Below are positions 1 to 11,779 of a stretch of DNA of 64,000 nucleotides, piece by piece. Origin of the DNA: Ophioderma brevispina (lineage: Eukaryota; Echinodermata; Ophiuroidea; Amphilepidida; Ophiodermatidae); the NCBI GenBank assembly GCA_023653785.1, contig JAMKCH010012484.1, positions 1 through 64,000 on the forward strand, read 5' to 3'. Under the pieces are notes generated by a model. That model was given only the letters and a program-made list of their open reading frames with translations, was not told the DNA's origin and ran no database searches. Within the stretch, counting starts at the first letter, position 1; each line of letters opens with the position of its first letter. A program made the position numbers and the translations under genes.

Positions 1-1036
1 TGTTTGTTCGTTATTGTTTGTTTTGTTTTGTTTGTGTTTTAGGGAGTGCGTGTTTTGTAATATTACACGTGCCGTATATGCATTATGCGTGTGTATTGAA
101 TTGGGTTTTATACTTCACCGCGTTTACTGGGCGCGTTTATTACACTCCTGCGGGTGTGCACGTAGGCCTATAGTTCATTATCTTGCTTTTGTTAAACCTA
201 CATCATAATCTCACACACACACAGATTGTATATAATTTAGCGCTTAATGTCTTACAATTTTCACGTTGTGCCAAGCAATACTAACACACAAATGTAACAT
301 AACACACACAAATTATTATAATACAAAATGTTACAATGCACACACACACCACACAATTATGACAATTCAAATTCTTTTACAATCGACACCACACCACCAC
401 ACGTACACACATCAAATTAGATTATTATGCAAATCTTTACAACGCGTTCATAATATTCAATTCATTTTTGAATACACCTTGACTGATATCATCATTCAGG
501 CAAAGCTTTGTTTAGTTTTCCTTGCAATGATATGTAGTTGACTACAGTAACTCGTATTTCTCGGTGGCGCCTTCCTTCATTTGGTTCCTTATCCGAGTAG
601 CGCCTGACTACAGGTGCAATTGCACATTCGCGTTCACGTATGGAAGAAGTTTTTTTTTTTTTAATTTTGCAAATTGAAATTCCTTGTTTACAGTGTTTCT
701 ACGTTGTTTTAACCACCAAACAGAGGACCAATATTCGGTGTTTTGGACCACTGACCCAACGCAGAGTGGCGCACCCTGGTGGCGCACCCTGGTGGCGCAC
801 AGCGCGGCGGTGGCGGCAAAGAATCCCAATTTAGACGTCTTTCAAAGAATCCCTTCCTGATCCTTATTAAAGTCGTGTTCCGATCGTCTTTGTGCACCCC
901 TTGAGTACCCCTGAGTAGTATCGATTTTGATATCAGACTACCGGAGGCCGTATTTTGCTCATTGTCGTCCTGAAATTTGAGCCCTCAAATCCATTTCATT
1001 TCACAGATAATAAACAAAAAACCGCCGTTTTAGTGG
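1..1036. other. No gene seen; CA-rich and short tandem sequence
   Basis: Poly-T/TG-rich at the very start, CA-rich patches at 211-222 and 295-420, a poly-T run at 651-662, and a 15-base unit (CACCCTGGTGGCG core) repeated in tandem at about 767-800. No ORF looks coding. Confidence 0.6.
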
Positions 1037-1039
1037 TTA

Positions 1040-1387
1040 AGACACTATCAGTGATTTGCTAAATCATGCAATCGAAAAAATCATCAAAATTAGATTGTTG
1101 CATCTACGAACATTACAGGTATCCTAAAATACCCTGCAAATGGAAAGACCAGAGCTACCTAATAAGGAAAGAATCAGAGATTTTAGTTCATTACTGTCCG
1201 TTCGACCGGACACTACGACAACACGTAATTGAATGAGGAATCGTATCTTGGAACACTGCCCGTTTTCCTTCCTTTTCTGCAATTCTACAGCTGTAAAAGG
1301 TAACTTTGAGAATTCTACAGACTTATCCTTCACTTTGAAGCTATTCCTGTAAATTTTAAATATTTTTCAAATCACTGATAGTGTCTT
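1040..1387. mobile_element. TA-flanked MITE, copy 1
   Basis: The termini are inverted repeats: GACACTATCAGTGATTTG at the left and CAAATCACTGATAGTGTC at the right, flanked by TA. Interior marks are CTGTCCG..CGGACA near 1195-1213 and AATTCTACAG repeated around 1283-1320. There is no ORF of note. A second copy lies at 3191-3546 in the opposite orientation and a fragment near 62.97 kb. TA target sites suggest Tc1/mariner-type mobilisation (inference). Confidence 0.75.
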
Positions 1388-1599
1388 TAACATCAATATT
1401 AGCACAGTATTGAATAGGCTTTGCACATGCATTATTGCGTCTTATCATCAAAACGCATTTTGTTTCCCACGGGACTTGATGTGGTGGTCTGTGCAAGTGA
1501 CCAGGCTCGCTATATCAATTATAGAACATAATACACATAAATCGAACAAGCCCCTTTAAATATGCAAATAAATATTAACATTTTTATTTGCCATTATTT

Positions 1600-1818
1600 T
1601 CGACCATACTCTAAGCATCTGGTTGTTTGTGTTTTCTGACAAATTTTTTAGAAGACATTGTGTTTTCAAAATTGGCCAAAATTGCCCATTGACTTCAAGG
1701 AACCATAAAATCATTCATTTGACAATCAAATGCTTGCCAGATTTGTTTTTGAGCATGCCCAAATGGCCATAGACTCTACTTCGTTTTGAAATGTGGTCAT
1801 ATGCCCACCCCTAACTAT
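1600..1818 (+). repeat. Fragment related to the 0.9-kb foldback at 61.9-62.8 kb
   Basis: The stretch ending CGTTTTGAAATGTGGTC and then ATGCCCACCCCTAA resembles the right arm of the inverted-repeat element near 62.77-62.81 kb (CGTTTTGAAAAAAGATGGTC, then TTGCCCATCCCTAA). It also shares the TTTGTTTTTGAGCA/TTTGTTTTCAGCA step. Only one arm is recognisable. Confidence 0.45.
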
Positions 1819-1959
1819 GTGCCTACTATAAGAACCAGAATTCAGTTTAGTGGGTGAGCCAGGCATGTTTATCCGGTATCACTTGTAATGGTGGGGTGGG
1901 GGAAAAGATGCATTATAACCAGGGTTACCGACCTCATATATGACAATGTATGATGGCCA

Positions 1960-2225
1960 TTTTGCAGGATTAAGGGGTCCCAAAGCTACAAAGATTATAC
2001 ACAGGGGTCCAAAGTTTGAAAAGTGGTCCAATTTACTGATTATCATGTTTTGAGAGTCCAAGTGTTGAAATATCGGGTCCAAAACTGATAACATCAAATG
2101 GATGATTTACGCCCAAAATTTATTGGTCTCGCTATGAATTTTAAAATATTGGGCTCGGCTACGTCTCGCTCAATATTTTGCAACTCAATGCGCACAATAA
2201 ATTTGGCTCAATCGATCCAATTTTT
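1960..2225. repeat. Foldback-like repeat with a relative at 15.72-16.02 kb
   Basis: Contains GGGGTCC-type phrases, then TTTATTGGTCTCGC, ATATTGGGCTCGGC and ACGTCTCGCTCAATATT, which pair partly with each other. A related block in the other orientation lies at 15750-15970 (TTGGTTGAGC, GGCGAGACG, GGTCGAGCCCAATATT, GGACCCTC). It is decayed and the exact ends are not clear. Confidence 0.4.
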
Positions 2226-3190
2226 AAAAATGCATATCACATTAGTTGGTATGTTACATTGGATTAAATACTAGCCTATAGTTGTGCTATCGCCGACTAT
2301 ATTGGTTATAAATGGAACGTTATTATAGGTCTAGGTTAAACTAGCTACTCTAATACAGGTGTCTGTGTATTAACCAATTTACACGCCTCGTTAGTATTAC
2401 CCTATCTACCTCGATGGGGTTAATTTTGGAGTCAAATTGCCCTATGTTCGTACTTGTGCAAATTAATACCATTATTTTATTAATTGGCGATAACTACAAA
2501 ACATATAAGAGCCATTTCACTGAATTGAGGTGATGCAATACACTCTTGGATGGTCTGGTCATTCACTATAATGGTATTATCTATAATCCGAGCCCAGATC
2601 TTCAAATGAATAGCGTAACCCTAATCCGAGACTCGGGAGCCGGGTAATATCCGGGTAATTATTAAATGGGTTTTCCCTCCTTTTTCCCGCCAATTTTCGC
2701 AATTTACGGTGTTCCATTTTTATAAAAGGAACATTCGTTTTCGTGCGAAATTGAACGATGATGTATATTGTTTTCAATTAGCAAAACGCTCCTTCGATTT
2801 CGTAAGGACATTCGACTGCATAGATGGTTGGCAAATTGCTTAACTAGCTCAATCGATTTCAATGGATTAGCTTGCGATTCAATCATGTTTTCTATTTCGC
2901 CATTGATAAACAAAAAATGAAAAATGTTCTTTGTATTAGCAATATTTTGCGTTTAAATCAAATTACAACTGTAAAAAATTACAGTGCAATTTACAGGACA
3001 ATACTGTAAAAAAGCTTTAAAAATTACAGTATTTGGCTTTATTTGGAATACATGCCAAATACTGCAAATTTATGTCCAATTTTTTCCAGGCCTATAATGA
3101 GCCAAATCTCAAAGTGAAGACTTCCTAGTCGAAATTTAATGAGTAACGAACATAATTATACATACTCTATGAATTTTTCAACTATACCTA

Positions 3191-3546
3191 AAGACACTGC
3201 AGTGATTTGAAAAAAATATTGAATTTGCCAGGAATAGTCTCAAATTGAAGGCAGTCTGTAAATCTCATAAGTTACCTTTTCCTCCTGTAGATTGACAAAA
3301 AGGAAGAAAACGGCAGTGTCCAGGATACGATTCTCCATTCATTCTGTGTTGTAGTAAGTGTCCGTCGGACAATAATGACTAAAATCTTCCGATTTTGTAC
3401 TTATTAGGTTGCTTCTTGGTCGTATCATTTGCATTGGTATGTTAAAAGGAAATACCTGTACTTTGTTAGCATACATGCAAAAATCTGATTTTTGTGTTTG
3501 GTTTTTTTTCGATTTGCTGATTTAGGCAAATCACTGATAGTGTCTT
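3191..3546. mobile_element. TA-flanked MITE, copy 2 (inverted relative to copy 1)
   Basis: Left end AAGACACTGCAGTGATTTG, right end CAAATCACTGATAGTGTCTT, with TA on both sides (3189-3190 and 3547-3548). The interior matches copy 1 in reverse complement (for example GTGTCCGTCGGACA at 3357-3370). Length is 356 bases against 348 in copy 1. Confidence 0.75.
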
Positions 3547-3548
3547 TA

Positions 3549-4675
3549 GTAATAAACTATACGGGGGAAAAATACCGTAAATTTTACAGGAAAATACTGG
3601 CAAGGCAGCACTTCTGCCAACAAACCCCGTAAAAAATAGCTTTTTTCCAGGTTTTCATTCAATTTCTGTATATTTTAACCGTTTGTTGTAATACATTTTA
3701 CAACAAAACTTGTAAATTTTACATTATAGTGCAATGTAAAAAATTGTGGATAGGCCTACTAAGATTAGTGTTGTCGTAGTGTTTTTTTATTCTCCACGCA
3801 TTCACAATCTCTATAATATAACTCACCAAAATATAAATGTTTTTACGCGTTTGATTACATTAACTGTAAATTTCGGTAAATTGATGTGGTTCACTCGACA
3901 ACATTTGGAGACTTTTTGCTCAAAACATCAAAAGAAAACATTTCCACAGGCAAATAAGAACCATATGTACTTTCATCTGATATGATAAATCTCAGTTTGA
4001 TGGAGTGAAGTGGGTGACGAGGTCATATACCGGATCACCCACCTTAAACCTATTTTTTCAGTTACATTACTGTACATGACGAATTAAATTGCCGGAAACA
4101 ATATAGGCCTATTATAATGATATGTGTGTCCTAAGATATAAATGTCCTAAATTTGTTTGACATGTTTTACCAAAATAATATTTTTAGGTCCTTGGAGTCT
4201 ATACCCGTAAACGTATTATTGTAGGGCTTATTAACGTATGTAATTTGAATGCATAATCGCCAATTAGAATAGCAATCCACGAAATTGGAAAATCAAACCG
4301 TGCGATGGTTTGCACCGTTCTTGTTTACGGCTAGAGAAAAAAAAAGTTGATTGATTTTTTCGAAATAAATGCGAAATGGCGAAATTGAAAAGCATAAAAA
4401 AACGAAAACTTGATACCATAAGCTAAGGTATGCTGTACAACGGAATTGATTGACGAAAATGGAAAATTTTTTTTTTTTAGAGTGATCATAGTACGGAATT
4501 GTACTTTCGGATTTAGACCGATAAACCCAAAACGTACGAAATTGATTGCCAAAATTAGTTTTGGTGATAAAAGCGCGACGGAAATGGAATATTAACATTT
4601 TTTAATTGTCAATGAGGTCCATGTGAGCCATTAGCGTGATATAAACGATTTGGCTTTATGGAAAAGGCATGGGTC
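3549..4675. other. No gene seen
   Basis: AT-rich sequence with homopolymer runs and two TAGGCCTA palindromes (3751, 4104). ORFs are short and of random composition. Confidence 0.5.
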
Positions 4676-4682
4676 GAACTTG

Positions 4683-4897
4683 AAGAGGAGGTATAGTGCT
4701 TCTTCACACAGCATTTCTTCCATACAATTTTTGCACTGGGTGTCACTGAATAATAGTGACAAAAAGTACTTCACATTACAGAGTGGGAGCGTTCTGTTCT
4801 TTGATAGGTTACTTGTCACTATAAATCATTGACACCCAGTGCAACCAAATTGTATGGAAGAAATGCATTGTGGGAAGAACACCTATACCTCCTCTTG
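4683..4897. mobile_element. Foldback MITE, about 215 bp
   Basis: The left arm AAGAGGAGGTATAGTGCTTC, then ATTTCTTCCATACAATTT and GCACTGGGTGTCAC, is mirrored by GTGACACCCAGTGC-type sequence, AAATTGTATGGAAGAAATGC and TATACCTCCTCTT on the right. The loop is about 70 bases. Arms are imperfect. No coding content. Confidence 0.75.
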
Positions 4898-5267
4898 GAT
4901 TTGATACTTAATATACTGCAAGTCTCGAGACAGGGAGGGGGGGGGGGGGGTTTGCATGCAATCGCATATGAAATGGAAGGTATAAGGCTGGCCGCTTCCA
5001 TACCCATGGGCATTCGGTGGACAGAGACTCCAGATCCCAAAATAGGGGTCCTTGGTGCGAGATGCCCCAAAATGGGTGTTGTTTTCGCAAACTTTTCCCA
5101 AAAAAATTGCAAATATTTACTAAAATAGGGATCTTTTGGGCGGAATTGTTCCCCAAAATAGGGGTTTTGGGGTGACAGTGCAGTGGTAAAACTAAAAAAA
5201 AATTACATCGCGGTCGTTGGACGCGTAGTGTCGTCTGCCATCGCGCGGTTTGTGAATGGAGCCAAGG

Positions 5268-5545
5268 GTGACATGAGGTCCACCAAGCGTGAAATGAGGT
5301 CGCCCAAAGTGACATGAGGTCACTGAGGTCAACATGGGGGGCACAAAGGTCATTCGGTCACAAAGGTCACCACGAGGTCACCAAGGTCACATGGGGTACC
5401 GAAGAGGTCACATGGGGTCACCGAGGTCATATGGGATATGGGGTCACCGAGGTCACATGGGTCACAAAGGTTCACATGAGGGTAACCAAAGGCTCAATGG
5501 GGTCCCGACGGTCAAAGGTAACATGGGATCACCAAGGTAACCTTC
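5268..5545 (+). repeat. Minisatellite built on AGGTCA
   Basis: A degenerate array of roughly 10-20 base units (AGGTCAC, CATGGGGTCACCG). Nine exact AGGTCA hexamers lie at 5317, 5326, 5347, 5364, 5375, 5384, 5405, 5424 and 5450, all on the plus strand. It is followed at 5546-5640 by a C-rich stretch of CCCGACGCACCCC-like units. ORFs across it are artefacts of the repeat. Confidence 0.8.
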
Positions 5546-5639
5546 CCCCTCCCGACGCACCCCTCCCCGACGCCACGCATCCTCCCACCCCTCCCGACGC
5601 ACCCCAACCCTGCCCCATCCCGATCACCCTACCCGACCC

Positions 5640-7050
5640 TCCGACAGAGAAAGATATCAGTAGCTTCCACAATGAATGGAATCCATGGCGTTTTTTGTAC
5701 AGTTACTGAATTGTGAATCGTTAGAGATGAAACCACCGCAGCGACACATCACCGCTGAGCTATGTTAGAGGGTCATGTTCAAATAAGAGTCTCTTACAAC
5801 AGGACTTTAGTAGGCGTATGTGGAAATTTGATATTCGGGTTTAATTATAAGGTTTTTTTTCTAAAACAAAAAAAGATGTGACCGCGTTAGAAGTTTTTCT
5901 GTTGAACGGTTTAGGGTGGTATAAAAGGAACCATTTTAGACAAAAAAATTCCAACACGGTCATCGATTTTTCGTGGGAAATGCGACAGTAAAAGTAAATG
6001 TCTTGTTGTTTTGAAATGGCAGCAGTGCGTTACCTGATATTGGTGTAATCCAATGCACATCGGGGACTTTTGAGAGACTTTGCTGGCGGCTGTGAGATTG
6101 TGAAACATGGCTCTAAATTAAACAGTACTGACACCAGCTTGCATTTACGAGCATGGGAGTCTCTAACGATTCACATGACTCCTGTACACAAATCTCCATG
6201 GAAGCAATGACATTGTGGGAAGGAAGCTATGATATCTTCCTTCCTCTCCGACCAACGAGTAGTAACATCTCGTAGCCCTTACAGAAACTCATACGGCTGC
6301 CAACTATAGCACGATACGCTGATTTTTGCATATTAATTGTAAATTGCATATGTAATTTGCCCGAACCGAAATATGCCCAACATCTAATCAGGTCGCGAAC
6401 TCTGTAACCCGCTTCCTACCACCAAGTTACATCATTATACGCCTACGGAAATCCAGATAACTTGTACACAAGCCTTGCGGAAAGGGCTCACATTTGACTG
6501 GCCAAGGACACATGAGGTCACCAATAGTTGCACCCCCACCCCACCCACTCCTATCCAAGATACATCATCGTAGCCCTACGGAATTAATACTACATGCAAT
6601 ATATTAAGGGTTAATTAACATTTTGACCACAGACACACACACACACACCGATACACAGACATACGACCAGAGTAATCCCTAACTGTGCCTTCTGTAATTC
6701 TTGCAGACGACACAAAAATACGGGGTATTTGGGTGACATTTTCAAAATATATGGGGTCTTTTTGGGTGACAGCGATGCTGAACATGGGGGGGGGTCTTAA
6801 CAGCATAGCGTCACCTCTAAGATGGGAGTGCCCCCATCGAGACCTGGCTTGGTCTCGCGTTTTTGTATACCCGATTATTCCCTTTCTTTCCGCAACTTGA
6901 AAATGCAACCACCAATTCCTAGAGAGGCGAGGGCAAATTACGAATTTAGGCCCCTATTACAAAAATTCCCTTCTTGATCAAATCCCTGGGAGGCATCACC
7001 TTCTTCTTCTTGCGTATGAGCAGCAGCTAAATATGTTTGAAGCTGGTGGC
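5640..7050. other. No gene seen
   Basis: Mixed-composition intergenic sequence with a short CA run (6633-6650), G-rich patches near 6786 and no convincing exon on either strand. CGTAGCCCTACGG-like phrases recur near 6270, 6440 and 6570, suggesting old repeat sequence. Confidence 0.4.
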
Positions 7051-7057
7051 GCCTAGC

Positions 7058-7838
7058 TCACTGTTGATTTTGGGGGTTTGAGAAGTCTATATCCACCAGT
7101 GGACGAAAGGTAGAGCACTCGTTGAGAATGTGATCCGCAGCTGTGATGGAGAGCCACATTGTCAGGCCTGGAGATGTCGCAGCCCCCATCTGTGCATATT
7201 GCTGTTGAAACGACCGACTCCTGTGCGAATCCTGTTCAAGGTGACCCATTCCTTACGTGGAAGATTGCTACTAGGTGAGAGTTCTGTCATAGGTGTGATA
7301 GGGATTTGGTCTGGTCTTGGAGTATCTAGCCAGGCAGTGTTCCATGTCTGTAAGATGTTGATGGGAGCTGATGTTACAGCGTGTCGACCGAAGGATCGAC
7401 AGAGGCGCATCCCTGTCTGCCGAGCTGGTGATCTTTGACAGTGTATGCAGCATAGTACCGGACTTGTTGTCCAACTTGGTTGTCCACAGAGCCTATTCGT
7501 CGCCGTTATGTGTGATGTTATCTCCGACGCACTGCAGGTGCAATGCCTGAAGACACTGGTAGAAACTCAAATGGAGTGGGACAAGGCAGTCATTAATGGT
7601 TTCCATGGTCCTCTTGAGTACTGTGTCCAGCTTTCTTATCTCTTCTTTGAGGGGGGGGGGGGGGGGGGGGGTGGGGGGGGGTAAAAAATATGGGGGGGGG
7701 GGGGGTGAAAGCTCTTGCACCATGCTGGGCGAGGCATAATTCAGCAGCACTGTAGACCAGAGCCATAGCAGGGCGGTGGTGCGTAGTGAATGGGCTAGCG
7801 AACCGAATTCTGCAGGTAGGTTGCACTATGGTTTCCAT
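7058..7838 (-). mobile_element. Decayed RTE-like LINE, C-terminal reverse-transcriptase region
   Basis: Minus-strand frames recover the post-catalytic part of a LINE ORF2: ALVYSAAE, VLKRTMETINDCLVP, then LPRKEWVTLNRIRTGVGRFN, MHRWGL and ADHILNEC. This order and wording are typical of RTE/BovB-like and related non-LTR elements. Frames shift several times. Long G tracts (7651-7681 and 7692-7705) interrupt the sequence between the first two motifs. Non-functional relic. Confidence 0.75.
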
Positions 7839-7840
7839 TG

Positions 7841-10430
7841 CTGTATTTTATTACCAAGATATAACCCCAAAATTGATATAAAACCCTAAGTAACCACATA
7901 TCATGATAAAAATATGAATTTCGAACAGGTAGTGCGAATTATCACAACGTTTGTGTGGGTAGAAATATGTTTAGACAATGACGTAATATAACCCAGACCC
8001 GAGATTCTCCCGAAACGGCGGTACCAAAATCTAGGTGCCCAAAAGTATTATATGAGCATACGCACTTCATTAACATAGTTTTGGGCACCACTCATATTTG
8101 GTTTACGTATGTCGTATTTGGAAAGTCCTTATTGCATATTTATTAGACACGCGAGTATTTTACGTTCGTTACACTTAGTGAAAACAACAACACAACAACT
8201 GATGCCACATTCTATCTCACGGACTCAAATAGCTCTTTTCCTAAGCAACTTAACGGGGTCTTCTGGAGACTTTTTGTGCATAGCTTAGGGATCATGAATC
8301 TTTTTAGAAGCACTATTTCTTCAATCGATTGGTTTTCGCATAATTATTGCAGAAAAAAATCGGCCGATCAGACATGAACCGGGAATCCACACGGTAACAT
8401 AATCGCGTTTGACGCACAAGATTTTTATATGCGTGTGATTGCGCCTCAACAGTGGACACACGCGCGTGCTTACTCAGCAACAACCACGGGCCGCTGATGT
8501 GAGAGAAAACTTACGGGCTTTTGGGCTATTCCATAATATACGCGATTCTCCTCTTGGTTTACTATTCCATCTCTATGGTGTAACCCGCCTGGTGTAACCG
8601 TTCGATATGCGTAAGATCGCCCTCCTACCGCGGGGGGTGGGAGGACACAACCTGGTCGATTTTGGGCATTGGGGATTTCCAAACGGTATTGGGAACTGCT
8701 GCTACGTGGCATTTTCTAGGCAGTCTCGACCCCATGGAGATTGCAAAATCATCTCTCCTATGTTCAAAAGATCTTATTAATATCTGCTAATTTATGGAAA
8801 AAAATATTGACTTCAAATCCGTCGGGGTTAGTGGATTAACCCCGCGCAAATAGGGTAATTTCCAATAACGGTCATGTAGATTAAAATATTCGTTGACCAG
8901 GCCTACTCTTTAGTCAAGTCTGGTTGTAACCGTTCGATATGCGTTAAGAGCGCCCTCCTTACCGTTAAGTCTTTTGAAAACAGACTAGCACCGGAAATTG
9001 ATGCCGTTTGAAGTCGTATGCTGTTAGAGTTGGAACGTCCTACCTCTGCCTACCGGTAAGTCTTTTGAAAAAGACGAGCACCAAGAAGTGGATGATGCCG
9101 TTTTGAATCAGCTGTTTACTGTTAGTGGCCTGTCCTACCCCCAGGTCTTGAGTCTCCAGGTCTTGAAGATATGCTGCAAGTAGGGCCATATCTGCGTATA
9201 AGTTACTTTCTACTTCTGTCCCTCTACTGTCCGAGTGGAGAAGGGCAGGATCGTCGGCGGAGCCATATTTGTTCTAGGATGTTTTTTGAGGTAAATCGCT
9301 GATATACAAGTTAACAGCAATGGGAGCCATTACAAAACAGATCCTGTGGTACTTCCGTCCTCGACGACGTCAATGACTATTTGATAGTACTGTATTTTTA
9401 ATGACAAAGTCTTTAGCGACCTTATTATGGCCAAGTTTCGTAATTAGGCGCTAATTAGGTTGCGACGTAATTAGAACTTGTCATTAAAATACTGTCAATG
9501 GGTCATCGCCTGTCTTTTTTGTTTTGTTTGTTTTTTTGTTTTGTTTGGTAGATAGGTATAAGATCTGTAGGGGAAGCTATGATACTTGTAGATCTAAATT
9601 TTAATACGTATAAAGCAAATTTAAAAAAAAAATATGGCTTGAAATTTCAAAAAAAAACCAGCCAAAATGTTACAATGCTAGTTTTTTTTTTTTGTCTCTC
9701 ACGCATGGACATTTTAGAAAATGGCATAACTTTGCCATTTGTAAGGAGGCGATGAAATATGAAGGGATCAGTCGCATGCTTCGATCAAGCCCCCCCCCCT
9801 CTAAATTCGGGGTTTATATTATTGCATGATTGAAGGTTAGTCCATAGCATACAAAGTCGACATAAGAGTAATGGAAACAATCCTGCCGGCCAGTTCTTTC
9901 GTAATCATTATCAATCAACCGCCAAGAATCAGTGCTATATTTTGCATTGGTGCGGTTCCTTTGTATTCTCATGCACTCTTACCGCTTTTGGTTCTTCCAG
10001 TTCGTCCAGGGTCAATTATTCTACAATATACGTTTTACGTTCAGTACAAACATATAAAAAATTAAGTTTTTTTGTTGGACTCTTCGTTAATTTACATATT
10101 TGATTGGGTATCCACACGTCACGGCACGGGCTTATTGCTCGACAAAAATACGCGGGGTGAGCCCAAATTATCTCCAGTATATAGGTCCCATGTCGTTCAC
10201 TGAAGCAAATCATGATTCCACACAATTTGCATCAAACACACATGATGAGCAAACTGAGATAAGATATTTTGTCTTTCATGATATACTCTTGGCAATGTTT
10301 TGATTGTCAATTCTACTTATGTCTGGGAAGACATGGGAAGAGTTTTAGCTCAACAAGCAAGTTATCGTGATTGCACTAATCAGTCTATTGGTAAACCTCG
10401 TAATCTGGTATACACTGAAATTTGACCGTA
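7841..10430. other. Gene-free; short direct repeats at 8.58-9.13 kb
   Basis: GTAACCGTTCGATATGCG occurs at about 8595 and again at about 8926, each followed by a gap and CGCCCTCCT. From 8985 to 9150 a unit starting TAAGTCTTTTGAAAA and containing GATGCCGTTT is repeated twice at about 77 bases spacing. The rest is AT-rich with homopolymers; no coding exon seen. Confidence 0.5.
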
Positions 10431-10438
10431 ATTATGTC

Positions 10439-10663
10439 CAGTGGCGTAACCGGCTTTTTTTGCAGGAGAAAAAAGCCCGGAAAAAAGGTGGGTGCGACAT
10501 ATTTTCAGCGGGAAAGCATATATTAAAGTTAGGAATTAGTACAGTATAGGCCTATGTTTGTTTTCACTGTAAAATGGAACGTATGCAGAAAATCACTAAT
10601 TCCATTGGGGGAAAGAGGGGCGGGGGACAGGATTCCCCCTTCCCCCTCTGGTTACTCCACCTG
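10439..10663. mobile_element. hAT-type MITE (CAGTGGCGTAACC family), copy 1
   Basis: The left end CAGTGGCGTAACCGGC and right end CTGGTTACTCCACCTG form imperfect inverted termini. The interior is G/C-tract rich and has no ORF. Flanks (attatgtc, ataggtca) may be a decayed 8-bp target duplication. Two further copies lie at 13639 and 21215. Confidence 0.55.
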
Positions 10664-10875
10664 ATAGGTCACAAAAAAGGACCCTGAATCACAGTAGGCC
10701 TAGTTGGCGATGTTATTGTTTTCATTAATTACTGTTACAATTACTTTTATCAAATTTATCAAATAAATAGAGTCATTCCACATCAAATTGAAGGCCTAGC
10801 TTCAAAACACCATTGCCCAAAAATGGTCAGCTAGCGATGGTTGAAAACGGTTGCCGAATTTTTCGTGAAAAGTAT

Positions 10876-11100
10876 TATAGATGAGGTGACATGTGACGCC
10901 AGCGCCGGGAAACGAAAAAAAGCACTGCCCGGCAGTATGCGTAAGCACCTGCAGGGCTTGTGCTTTTAAAATTCGCGCTCAATCAGGCGTAATAAGGCTA
11001 TTGAATACTGTAACTGTATGTGATGTCCTTCACACCTCTAACATGTCAGTAGACCAGGCGCTAACTTGTGTTTGTAAACATCGATGTCACCTCATCTATA
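10876..11100. mobile_element. MITE with TATAGATGAGGTGACAT termini
   Basis: A perfect 17-base terminal inverted repeat: TATAGATGAGGTGACAT at 10876-10892 and ATGTCACCTCATCTATA at 11084-11100. The 225-base interior is moderately GC-rich and has no conserved ORF. The terminal TA may be the target site. Confidence 0.75.
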
Positions 11101-11322
11101 CAGAGGACTCTTTCTCTTTCAATGGGGGATACTAGTAACTAAAGACAGAATTATTACAAAAAAGAAGAAAATAAAACGTCACCCGTTAACGCGCTCATGG
11201 AATTTTGGCTTTTGATTCATTGTTCAACCGTTGCCCTTCTCCGTCAGCCGTGAGGTCTATCTGGCAGTCATGTTTTGAAGCTATTCCTGACCCATAATAA
11301 ATCGTACTCTCTTAAAAAGGAG

Positions 11323-11431
11323 CTATCCGCGGAAAACAGAGGAGTGATTATCGAAGAAAAAGTACCGCTTGCCGCCATCGTATTGTGAATTACGGAGATC
11401 AGGCACAGAGTCGGGATAAACGCTGTGATAT
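11323..11431 (-). CDS. Terminal coding exon of the RVSF-motif gene
   Basis: The minus-strand acceptor tttttctccag precedes 11431. Joined in phase 2 to the donor at 11780, the exon completes an Arg codon and reads 35 residues to TAG at 11323-11325. The tail starts YHSVYPDSVPDLRNSQ and ends FFFDNHSSVFRG. The frame, phase and aromatic/basic composition fit a real C-terminus better than the unspliced reading through 11710. The unspliced ORF in another frame over the same bases looks random. I saw no AATAAA on this strand in the next few hundred bases, so the 3' UTR end is not placed. Confidence 0.65.
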
Positions 11432-11779
11432 CTGGAGAAAAATACAAAACAAAAATACACGTGAACATATCACACAAAACGAATACAGGTAATGCATGGG
11501 AAAGTATAATTATTAGTTTAATTCTTTCAAGTAAATCTTTCTGGAAGGGGTGTACAATACAGTAATGACCATACGGGGATGTGCCACTAATGTGGGTTTT
11601 ATTTCAGTCTTCTGGCATATTGACCTTTTTGTATGCTAATTTTGGTTTAGAGATGGATCACTTTAAAAAAAATCTTTCTAAAATTGGTTGAAATATAAGG
11701 CAAATTTCCTCATCTAAATTGTACAAAATCAGGATCAATGAAATATATTGACTGCTGAATAGTAGGTCTCAAAACGTAC

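Noticed and set aside
5314..5709. 131-codon ORF rich in VTKVTWG
   Set aside because: Pure translation of the AGGTCA minisatellite.
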